Shown here piece after piece: positions 27,045 to 32,647 of a stretch of DNA of 32,647 bases. The stretch is taken from positions 1 through 32,647 of the forward strand of contig JANYBX010000376.1 in the NCBI GenBank assembly GCA_025360615.1, read 5' to 3'. The stretch is from Opitutia bacterium (GTDB lineage Bacteria > Verrucomicrobiota > Verrucomicrobiia > Opitutales > Opitutaceae). The notes under the pieces are model-generated. The model had not been told where the DNA came from, ran no database searches, and worked only from the letters and a program-made list of their open reading frames with translations. The translations under genes were made by a program, and so were the position numbers. Numbering within the stretch: position 1 is the first letter of the stretch; each line of letters starts with the position of its first letter.

Positions 27045-28016
27045 TTATAACTCCTCATCCCGTGCCCCCGGCAGCGCACTCGCCCGGGGATCGCGCCGCA
27101 CGCGCTCCAGCCAGTCCGCCAGCAACGTCTCCCGCGCGGTCATCGCCGCCGGCCACGGCGCTGCGACGAGATCGATCACGTGCAACCCGCCGTCGGCGCC
27201 GCGCACAAAATTCCGCGCATGCAAATCCGCCACCAAATACGGCCGCACCGTCTCGCCACCGTTCACCGCTTCCAGAAAAAATAAACGCGGGTGATCGCGA
27301 TTCGCCCGCAGAAACCGCGAGGGAATCTCGATCAACCCCGCCGGCAATAGCCGCGATACATCGTCGCCCTGCGCGAGCGTTTCCCCGATCACCTGCTTCG
27401 CGACGAGGATGCCCTCGGGCGTTACCGCCACCACCTCCGACGCCATTCCGCCGAGCGCGTGGACGAGCAAAAGTTTTTCCAGCAGCGCGCGATAATCCCC
27501 CAGCCCCGCCTCGGCGCTCAGCGTCGTCTCCTCGCCCCGGCGGAAAACAAACTCGCTCCCGATGTGCGAGCCCTCGCGCGGCAGGTAAAATTTATACACC
27601 GAGCCGTCCGCCTCCGCCGCAAACGCCCACGCTTCCACGCCACCGCCGATGCGCCGCAGCCGCGCGTTGCTTTCCTCGAGTGGGTTTTGGGTTTCCACGT
27701 CGTCTTCCGCGACCGCCGGGAAACCGTAGTCCTCCAGCGTGCGAATCGGCAGCACCGCGCGCAGTTCGCGGATCGCGTCGCCGAGCGCCGCCCAAGCGCC
27801 GCCGGTGCCTTCGAGCAAACTTACTTCGTCGGACGCGAGGAGGACGAGATCGCGGTCCGAATCTGCGCGGAGACCGCATTCGGCCGCCGCCGCGACGAGG
27901 CGAGCGAGCGCCGCCAGTCTTCGCTCGTGATCGTGTTGAAGAGCGCGTCTTTCCTCGGCGCGCGGGAGGAGACTTCCGCGGATGAGAGTGGCTTGGCCGG
28001 TGAAGTGGTCTTGCAT
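27045..28016 (-). CDS. Unknown protein with divergent protein-kinase-like fold
   Basis: This 323-residue protein belongs to no family I can name. Several features recall kinase-like phosphotransferases: a glycine-rich turn LRRIGGGVEAWAFAAE, a lysine after a strand in GSVYKFYLP, a motif PYLVADLHARNFVRGADG with Asp and Asn spaced as in the catalytic D-x-x-x-x-N of APH and choline kinases, and LHVIDLVAAP with an Asp at the position of the DFG metal ligand. The N-terminal 100 residues are helical and charged. The start MQDHFTGQATLIRG at 28016 is chosen; the ORF-track start at 28223 would run through the palindrome cluster. It is separated from the response regulator by 62 bases. Catalytic activity is an inference. 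Confidence 0.65.
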   Translation of the reverse strand: MQDHFTGQATLIRGSLLPRAEERRALQHDHERRLAALARLVAAAAECGLRADSDRDLVLLASDEVSLLEGTGGAWAALGDAIRELRAVLPIRTLEDYGFPAVAEDDVETQNPLEESNARLRRIGGGVEAWAFAAEADGSVYKFYLPREGSHIGSEFVFRRGEETTLSAEAGLGDYRALLEKLLLVHALGGMASEVVAVTPEGILVAKQVIGETLAQGDDVSRLLPAGLIEIPSRFLRANRDHPRLFFLEAVNGGETVRPYLVADLHARNFVRGADGGLHVIDLVAAPWPAAMTARETLLADWLERVRRDPRASALPGARDEEL

Positions 28017-28103
28017 GATTCCGCCATGAGCGAAACGTCCGCGCGCCCGCGCGGATTGGCAAAGGGTTTTTGCCGACAAGTTGTTCGCAGGCGGCAGGCC
28101 GGA

Positions 28104-28304
28104 GGGAGGAACCGCTAATCGGGATTCGCCAACGGGCGAATCCTTAAAATTCCCCTCGGGCTCATCGCCCTCGGAATTCATCATTGGTGGCGGGTGATCC
28201 CCGCCCGCGATCAGCGGGCCCAACCTTTCCAGCGCAGGCGATCAGCCGAAGCCTCCTCCCCAAGATTTCCCCTCTTGGGGAAATCCGATTAGCGGTTTCC
28301 TCCC
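28104..28304. repeat. Palindrome cluster with terminal inverted repeats, family D
   Basis: The ends, 28104-28126 and 28282-28304, are inverted copies of a 23-base sequence (GGGAGGAA...CCGCTAATC...GATT) differing by two single-base indels. Between them lie a perfect 9-bp hairpin (GGATTCGCC/GGCGAATCC, 28122-28143), an interrupted hairpin at about 28148-28178 (AATTCC/GGAATT), a GC hairpin around 28200-28219, and a perfect 8-bp hairpin (CCCCAAGA/TCTTGGGG, 28258-28280). The right terminus forms the last codons and stop of the CNNM gene. No open reading frame is evident inside. It fits a composite REP/BIME or small non-autonomous element. Confidence 0.7.
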
Positions 28305-29629
28305 GGTTCGTTCCCCCGGGTTGCCCCCGCCCGCGTGACCAGCACTTTGTCCACGCGCCGCCGGTCCATGTCGACGACTTCAAACCGCCAGCCGTTCCAA
28401 TCAAAAAGATCCCCCGCGGTCGGGATGCGCCCGAGCTGCGTCACCACGAAACCACCCACCGTCTGAAACTCCGCCTGACCTTCGTGCGGCAACGCCACGT
28501 CGAGACTCAGCAGCGTTTTTAATTCGCCCGTCGCCAGCGTCGCGTCGATCAGCCACGAGCCGTCCTCGCGTTGTTTCGCCTCCGGCTGCACGCGGTCGCC
28601 CGGCGAGGGCAGGTCGCCCACGATCGCCTCCATCACGTCGATCAGCGTCACCAGTCCCTGCACCATGCCGAATTCATCCGTCACCACCGCGATGTGTTTT
28701 CCCGTGCGCTTGAACTGCTCGAGGAGCTGGATCGCGGTGAACGTCTCCGGCACGAGCACCGGCGGCACGAGCAGGTTTTTCAACGTCGTCGGCAGCCCGA
28801 TGGCCGAGTGCGCCCACAACGCTTTCACGGCGACCATGCCCACGATCTGGTCGCGGTTGCTCTGGAAAACCGGGAAATACGAGTGGCCGCTCGTGACGAT
28901 TTTTCGCCAGTTGGCCTCCTCGGGATCGTCGATGTTCAGGAAAACTATTTTCGGCCGCGGCGTCATCAGCCGCGTGATCGGCAGTTGATCGAGCGCGAGC
29001 ACGCCCTCGACCATTTCCTTCTCCGCGCGTTGAAACACGCCCGCGTGCAGCCCCTGCTCCACGAGAGCGCGCACCTCGTCCTCGCTCACGCTGTCCGCCG
29101 CCGTGCGCGCCTTCAGCCCGATGAGCCCGACGAGCGCCTCCGTGCAAAACTCGAAAAATTTCAGCAGTGGCGCCGCCAGCCACGCTAGCCCGCGCATCGA
29201 GCCCGCGAGCAGCGACGCCACCTTTTCCGGCTGCGCGAGGCCCACGCGTTTCGGCACCAGCTCGCCGAAGACGAGCATGAACGAGGTGAGCCCCACCGTC
29301 ACGATCACCATCGCGAGCCCGTCGGCGTGGGTCGCGATCTCCGGCCATCTCGTCGCCAGCCAAGCGCCAAGCTGTGCCGCGAGTTTCGCACCCGCCAGCA
29401 CGCCCGCAATCATGCCCGAAAGCGTGAGCCAAAACTCCACCAGCGCCAAAAACCGCGCCGGCTGCTCCGCGAGCGCGAGCGCCTTGCCCGCGCCGGCGTC
29501 GCCTTTCGCGGCCAGTTTTCTCAGTTTGGTTTTTTTCGCGGAAACGATCGCCGTCTCCGCCATGGCGAGCAGGCCGTTGGCCAGCACCAGCAGTCCCATA
29601 ATCAGCAGCGCAATCGGTAGGCTCAGCAT
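28289..29629 (-). CDS. CNNM/CorC-family membrane protein (hemolysin-like, CBS domains)
   Basis: The 446-residue protein has a DUF21/CNNM transmembrane domain at about 1-190 (LLVLANGLLAMAETAIVSAKKTKL, FMLVFGELVPKRVGL). A pair of CBS domains follows at about 205-335 (ITRLMTPRPKIVFLNIDD, YFPVFQSNRDQIVGMV, HIAVVTDEFGMVQGLVTLIDVMEAIVGD). A C-terminal CorC_HlyC domain ends at about 430 (FQTVGGFVVTQLGRIPTAGD, then WRFEVVDMDRRRVDKVLV). Members export or sense divalent cations such as magnesium, with the CBS pair binding adenine nucleotides. The start ATG at 29629 is the natural beginning of the first membrane segment. The last codons and stop lie inside the family D palindrome, so the C-terminal GNEPGGNR may have been altered by that repeat. 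Confidence 0.93.
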   Translation of the reverse strand: MLSLPIALLIMGLLVLANGLLAMAETAIVSAKKTKLRKLAAKGDAGAGKALALAEQPARFLALVEFWLTLSGMIAGVLAGAKLAAQLGAWLATRWPEIATHADGLAMVIVTVGLTSFMLVFGELVPKRVGLAQPEKVASLLAGSMRGLAWLAAPLLKFFEFCTEALVGLIGLKARTAADSVSEDEVRALVEQGLHAGVFQRAEKEMVEGVLALDQLPITRLMTPRPKIVFLNIDDPEEANWRKIVTSGHSYFPVFQSNRDQIVGMVAVKALWAHSAIGLPTTLKNLLVPPVLVPETFTAIQLLEQFKRTGKHIAVVTDEFGMVQGLVTLIDVMEAIVGDLPSPGDRVQPEAKQREDGSWLIDATLATGELKTLLSLDVALPHEGQAEFQTVGGFVVTQLGRIPTAGDLFDWNGWRFEVVDMDRRRVDKVLVTRAGATRGNEPGGNR

Positions 29630-29727
29630 TGAAGTCGCCGCACCCTAGCTCGCGGCCGTCGCGAGGCAACGCCCCGTTTTTCCCCGCCCTCGCGCCACCC
29701 CCGCCACCGTCAAAATCCCCTCCCTGG

Positions 29728-29764
29728 AAACCCGAGTGTCACGTATTACGTGACACTCGGGTTT
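29728..29764. promoter_or_regulatory. Perfect 37-base inverted repeat upstream of glcD (operator or REP element)
   Basis: The arms 29728-29745 and 29747-29764 are perfect complements of 18 bases around a single T (arm start AAACCCGAGTGTCACGTA). It lies about 80 bases before the likely glcD start and about 100 bases before the divergent CNNM start. Dyad symmetry this long could be an operator for a dimeric regulator, a cruciform, or another repeat family. There is no T run, so it is not a standard terminator. The ORF-track GTG start at 29750 lies inside it and is not favoured. Confidence 0.5.
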
Positions 29765-29845
29765 GCGCGTTTCGCGCCTCATCCCGCGTCGCCGGCCGCT
29801 ACTTCCCGTTGGACACCCCGCCCGCCGCGCGTTGGCTTGGCCGCG

Positions 29846-31264
29846 GTGATTCCCCAACTCCAATCACTCCTCGGCGCGTCGAACGTCCTCACCGCGCGCG
29901 AAGACCTGATTCCCTACGGCTTCGACGGCACCGCCGCGTTGAAACAACTCCCGCGCGCCGTCGTTTTCCCGCGCGACGCCGCCGAGATTTCCGCCGTGCT
30001 CAAGCTCGCCCTTGAACACCGCGCGCCCGTCGTCACCCGCGGCAGCGGCACCGGCCTCAGCGGCGGCAGCGTGCCCGTCGCCGGCTGCCTCGTGCTCTGC
30101 GTCCTGCGGATGGACCGCATCCTCGAGCTCGACGAAAAAAACCTCACGCTCCTCACCGAGACCGGCGTTATCACCCAGAAAATTTTCGAGACCGCCGATG
30201 CCGCCGGCCTGTTTTATCCGCCCGACCCCGGCTCGATGAAAATCTCCACCATCGGTGGCAACGTCGCCGAAAATTCCGGCGGACTCCGCGGCCTCAAATA
30301 CGGCGTCACCCGCGACTACGTCATGGGCCTCGAAGTCGTCCTCGCCGACGGCTCGATTTGCTGGCTCGGCAACAAATGCGTGAAGGACGTCGCCGGCTAC
30401 AACCTCCGCGACCTTTTCATCGGCAGCGAAGGGACGCTCGGCGTCATCACCAAAGTCCTCCTCAAACTCCTTCCGAAACCCGCCGCGCGCCAGACGCTCC
30501 TCGCCACCTACGCGCAGATGGATGCTGCTGCGGAAACCGTTTCCGCGATCATCGCCGCGAAAATCATTCCCTGCACGCTGGAGTTTCTCGACCGCAAAAC
30601 CATTCGCTGCGTCGAGGATTTCGCGCATGTCGGCCTGCCCCTCGACGCCGAGGCCGTGCTCCTCATCGAGACCGACGGCCACCCCGCCGCCGTCGCCGAC
30701 GAGATCGCGAAAATCGAGGAGATCGCCCGCGCCCACGGCGCGACCAACGTCCGCCGCGCGCGCGACGCCGCCGAGGCCGCGCAACTCGCCCTCGCCCGCC
30801 GCAGCGCCTTCAGCGCCCTCGCCCGCGTGAAGCCCACGACGATCCTCGAAGACGCCACCGTCCCCCGCAGCGAACTCGCGAAGATGATCCGCTTCATTCA
30901 GGAAGTCGGCGCGCGCCACCGCCTCGACATCGCCACCTTCGGCCACTTCGGCGACGGCAATCTCCACCCGACTTTTCTCACCGACGAACGCGACACCGCC
31001 GAGATGCACCGCGTCGAGCTGGCGATGAAGGAAATCTTCGAGGAAACGCTGCGCCTCGGCGGCACCATCACCGGCGAGCACGGCGTCGGCTTGGCGAAGA
31101 AAGGTTTTCTAAAACAGCAGCTCGGCCACGAAAGCTACGCGCTGCTGAAAGCGATCAAGCACACGCTCGATCCGGAGGGTATTCTTAATCCGGGGAAAAT
31201 CTTCGACGTCTCCGAACATCCAACTCCCAACATCGAACATCCAACTCCCAATGAAACCCGATAA
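29846..31264 (+). CDS. glcD: Glycolate oxidase subunit GlcD (FAD-linked oxidase)
   Basis: GlcD is the FAD-binding subunit of membrane-associated glycolate (2-hydroxy-acid) dehydrogenase. The protein has the FAD_binding_4 motifs (PVVTRGSGTGLSGGSVP, PPDPGSMKISTIGGNVAENS, IGSEGTLGVITKV) and the FAD-oxidase C-terminal motifs (FGHFGDGNLHPTF, GGTITGEHGVGLAKKGF, DPEGILNPGKIF). The start is uncertain: GTG 29846 (VIPQLQSLLG) matches the family N-terminus best, TTG 29837 is close, and the track's GTG 29750 lies in a palindrome. After the normal end NPGKIF the frame runs on into repeat DNA and adds DVSEHPTPNIEHPTPNETR. The stop overlaps the S23 gene start by 14 bases. The partner gene glcF follows beyond the S23 module; no glcE is seen between them. 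Confidence 0.93.
   Translation: MIPQLQSLLGASNVLTAREDLIPYGFDGTAALKQLPRAVVFPRDAAEISAVLKLALEHRAPVVTRGSGTGLSGGSVPVAGCLVLCVLRMDRILELDEKNLTLLTETGVITQKIFETADAAGLFYPPDPGSMKISTIGGNVAENSGGLRGLKYGVTRDYVMGLEVVLADGSICWLGNKCVKDVAGYNLRDLFIGSEGTLGVITKVLLKLLPKPAARQTLLATYAQMDAAAETVSAIIAAKIIPCTLEFLDRKTIRCVEDFAHVGLPLDAEAVLLIETDGHPAAVADEIAKIEEIARAHGATNVRRARDAAEAAQLALARRSAFSALARVKPTTILEDATVPRSELAKMIRFIQEVGARHRLDIATFGHFGDGNLHPTFLTDERDTAEMHRVELAMKEIFEETLRLGGTITGEHGVGLAKKGFLKQQLGHESYALLKAIKHTLDPEGILNPGKIFDVSEHPTPNIEHPTPNETR
31213..31254 (+). repeat. 21-base tandem repeat forming the GlcD tail and S23 gene start
   Basis: Two consecutive 21-base units (31213-31233 and 31234-31254) share their first 18 bases, CGAACATCCAACTCCCAA. 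In the glcD frame they encode the repeated peptide EHPTPNI/EHPTPNE. The ATG of the S23 gene falls at the end of the second unit. A related sequence in inverted orientation lies after the S23 gene (31641-31674). Confidence 0.85.
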
Positions 31265-31601
31265 GGAACCGAGGAAATACGATCTTGAGGAACGCCTGCT
31301 GGAGTTTTCCGCCCGCATCATTCGACTTTCAGAGAAATTGCCCGGAACCGACGCTGGTCGGCACGTCGGAAATCAAGTGCTGCGCTCCGGGACGTCGCCT
31401 TACGCGAACCACGGGGAAGCCGAGGACGCGGAATCCACCGACGACTTCATTCACAAATTAAAGATCTGTCTCAAAGAAATGCGCGAAACCTGGCGCTGGC
31501 TGCGTCTGATTCGCCACGTGCCCCTCGTCGAAAACCCGCCCTGCTCGATCCGCTCATCGACGAAGCCGACCAACTCATTCGCATTTTCCGTCAAAGCGTG
31601 A
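31251..31601 (+). CDS. S23/IVP-family four-helix-bundle protein, C-terminus frameshifted
   Basis: This belongs to the family first found as proteins encoded in 23S rRNA intervening sequences; the free-standing genes have no established function. The protein shows the typical order YDLEERLLEFSARIIRLSEKLP, AGRHVGNQVLRSGTSPYANHGEAEDAES, DFIHKLKICLKEMRETWRWLRLI, all amphipathic helices. From about 31538 the annotated frame becomes unlike the family (NPPCSIRSSTKP). The next frame continues the expected fourth helix (LLDPLIDEADQLIRIFRQSVITARANR) to a TGA at 31640-31642, so one base appears to be missing near CCCGCCC. The gene sits between glcD and glcF, bordered by related repeats in opposite orientation, and its start overlaps glcD. 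Confidence 0.85.
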   Translation: MKPDKEPRKYDLEERLLEFSARIIRLSEKLPGTDAGRHVGNQVLRSGTSPYANHGEAEDAESTDDFIHKLKICLKEMRETWRWLRLIRHVPLVENPPCSIRSSTKPTNSFAFSVKA

Positions 31602-31640
31602 TCACCGCCCGAGCCAATCGCACCCGGAGGCCCGGCCCTT

Positions 31641-31674
31641 GAGCGTTGGAAGTTCGACGTTGGATGTTGGGCGT
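31641..31674 (-). repeat. Inverted counterpart of the 21-base repeat, right border of the S23 module
   Basis: Read on the minus strand this contains CCCAACATCCAAC and CGAACTTCCAAC, close to the left-border motifs CGAACATCCAAC and CTCCCAACATC. Together with 31213-31254 it brackets the S23 gene as imperfect terminal inverted repeats about 400 bases apart. Read forward it is an open part of the frame leading into glcF. Confidence 0.65.
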
Positions 31675-31675
31675 T

Positions 31676-31722
31676 CTGGAGGACGGAGTAATCTAGCTTT
31701 GCTAGATTACTCCGTCCTCCAG
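31676..31722. repeat. Perfect 22-bp inverted repeat overlapping the glcF start
   Basis: Arms 31676-31697 and 31701-31722 are exact complements around the loop TTT. The right arm encodes the conserved GlcF start LDYSVLQ, so the left arm looks like an inverted copy of the beginning of glcF. The best start codon, TTG 31699, lies in the loop, and the GGAG that could serve as ribosome site (31685-31688) is in the left arm. The folded mRNA would hide both. Confidence 0.9.
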
Positions 31723-32647
31723 CAGTGCATCCACTGCGGCCTCTGCCTCCCGTCCTGCCCGACCTACGCCGAAACCGGCCGCGAAAAAAATTCCCCGCGC
31801 GGCCGCATCGCGCTCATGCGCGCGGTCGCCGATGGCGAACTCGAAACCACCCGCGCCTTCGCCGAAGAGATGAGCTACTGCCTCGGCTGTCTCGCCTGCA
31901 CCACCGCGTGTCCCGCCGGCGTCGATTACACAACACTCCTCGAAACCGCCCGCGCCCACGTCGAGCAAAGCAGCATCGTCGCCACACCCACGCGCAGCAC
32001 CGTCCGTGCGCTCACGCTGCGCTGGCTCTTCGTCCATCCACGCGTCCTCCGCGCCGCCGGCCGCCTGCTTTGGCTCTGCCAAATCTCCGGCCTGCAAACC
32101 CTCTCACGCACCCTCCGCCTCACCGCGCTCCTCCCCCGCGCGCTGCGCGAACTCGAACCTCAGACCCCGCGCATCCAACGCCATTTCTCCGACGCCCTCA
32201 TCGCCGAGCGCGAATCCCCTCCGACCTGTAGGAGCGGCTTTACGCCGCGATCCGAAACCTCCCTCGATCCATCGCGGCATAAAGCCGCTCCTACAACCCA
32301 ATCCCCGCTTCCTCCGTCCTCCGCGTTTCAATCCCCGCAAAAAAAACCGCGCCACCGCGTCGCCCTCCTCACCGGCTGCGTGCAAGACCTCGTGTTCTCC
32401 GACGTCAACCGCGCCACGGCCGACGTGCTCCTCGCCAACGGTTGCGAAGTCATCACGCCCCGCGCGCAGCACTGCTGCGGCTCGCTCCACGCGCACAACG
32501 GCGATCCTGCAACCGCGCGCCACCTCGCCCGCCGCCAGCTCGACACCATCGACCCCTTTGCCTTCGACGCGATCATCTCCAACTCCGCCGGCTGCGGCTC
32601 GCACCTCAAGCACTACGACCACCTGCTACACGACGATCCGCGCTACG
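31699..32647 (+). CDS. glcF: Glycolate oxidase iron-sulfur subunit GlcF (3' truncated by window)
   Basis: The frame is open to the window end, which is why the ORF track lacks it. It has two ferredoxin-like clusters, CIHCGLCLPSCP and CLGCLACTTACP, which pass electrons from GlcD toward quinone. Two CCG-type motifs follow, HCCGSLHAHNGD and SNSAGCGSHLKHY. The order matches GlcF. TTG 31699 is the likeliest start, 10 bases after GGAG, but both are in a strong hairpin; an upstream TTG at 31639 is also in frame. Between the helical linker (RIQRHFSDALIAERES) and the first CCG domain (RHRVALLTGCVQD) an inverted pair of family A REP elements is inserted in frame, adding PPTCRSGFTPRSE and SRHKAAPTTQSP. 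The missing 3' part should hold the end of the second CCG domain. Confidence 0.92.
   Translation, partial: MLDYSVLQQCIHCGLCLPSCPTYAETGREKNSPRGRIALMRAVADGELETTRAFAEEMSYCLGCLACTTACPAGVDYTTLLETARAHVEQSSIVATPTRSTVRALTLRWLFVHPRVLRAAGRLLWLCQISGLQTLSRTLRLTALLPRALRELEPQTPRIQRHFSDALIAERESPPTCRSGFTPRSETSLDPSRHKAAPTTQSPLPPSSAFQSPQKKPRHRVALLTGCVQDLVFSDVNRATADVLLANGCEVITPRAQHCCGSLHAHNGDPATARHLARRQLDTIDPFAFDAIISNSAGCGSHLKHYDHLLHDDPRY
32228..32294. repeat. REP-like inverted doublet, family A, inside glcF
   Basis: The copy at 32228-32251 is identical to 4950-4973. The copy at 32271-32294 is its inverse with one change (TTTAT for TTTAC) in the loop. The 19-base spacer and both elements are read through in the glcF frame without a stop, encoding CRSGFTPR and SRHKAAPT. 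This is a BIME-type pair inside a coding region. Confidence 0.9.

Noticed and set aside
29728-29764. Intrinsic terminator reading of the glcD-upstream dyad
   Set aside because: No T run on either strand, and it sits between divergent gene starts where no transcript should end.
31213-31254. Possible CRISPR array
   Set aside because: Only two adjacent 21-base units without spacers, and they are read through as coding sequence; no cas genes.

Overview
The window is a GC-rich stretch of bacterial chromosome, most likely from a Verrucomicrobiota member of the Opitutaceae type. This is inferred from protein style: carbohydrate-esterase family 15 and GH106-type enzymes with signal peptides, a giant delta-60 repeat protein, a VLSPFEV motif that I recall from Opitutaceae TonB receptors, and many genes lacking a clear Shine-Dalgarno site. 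No rRNA gene, complete insertion sequence, integrase or CRISPR array is present.

Layout. 1-3904: the tail of an unknown gene, then a frameshifted GH106-family glycoside hydrolase lying between a decayed copy of a tRNA-Glu 3' end and the intact tRNA-Glu(TTC) gene. 4021-7858: housekeeping genes purC, cinA (minus) and a compact uvrC. 7944-10886: divergent secreted esterases, a CE15 glucuronoyl esterase (minus) and a sialate/acetyl-xylan type SGNH O-acetylesterase. 11027-16897: a 1956-residue exported delta-60 repeat protein (minus). 17162-21493: a DUF4139 protein, an outer-membrane barrel (minus), an exported BCP-type peroxiredoxin and a DmpA/P1 peptidase. 21512-29629: a seven-gene minus-strand directon containing a CNNM/CBS transporter, a kinase-like-fold protein, a NarL-type response regulator, a methyltransferase overlapping a pair of paralogous lipoproteins, and a hybrid histidine kinase with a C-terminal HPt domain. 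29846-32647: the glycolate oxidase genes glcD and glcF (cut by the window end).

The most striking layer is non-coding. Four hairpin families of REP/BIME type punctuate gene ends: a GTAGGAGCGG family (4950, and an inverted pair inside glcF), a GTAGGGCGSG pair (7859-7948), a GTGGAGCG pair (10901-10985) and a hairpin cluster at 28104-28304. In two of the pairs the partners differ at positions that preserve the stems. The glcD-glcF junction carries a small module: a four-helix-bundle S23/IVP-family gene bordered by 21-nt repeats and their inverted counterparts. The left repeats form the C-terminal tail of GlcD and the start region of the S23 gene. Immediately downstream a perfect 22-bp inverted repeat overlaps the glcF start, and a REP pair sits in frame inside glcF.

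Functionally the window combines polysaccharide side-chain removal (rhamnosidase-like, glucuronoyl esterase, acetylesterase), envelope and surface proteins, a phosphorelay, and glycolate metabolism. Two genes (the GH106-like gene and the S23 gene) carry apparent single-base frameshifts, which may be real decay or sequence error.
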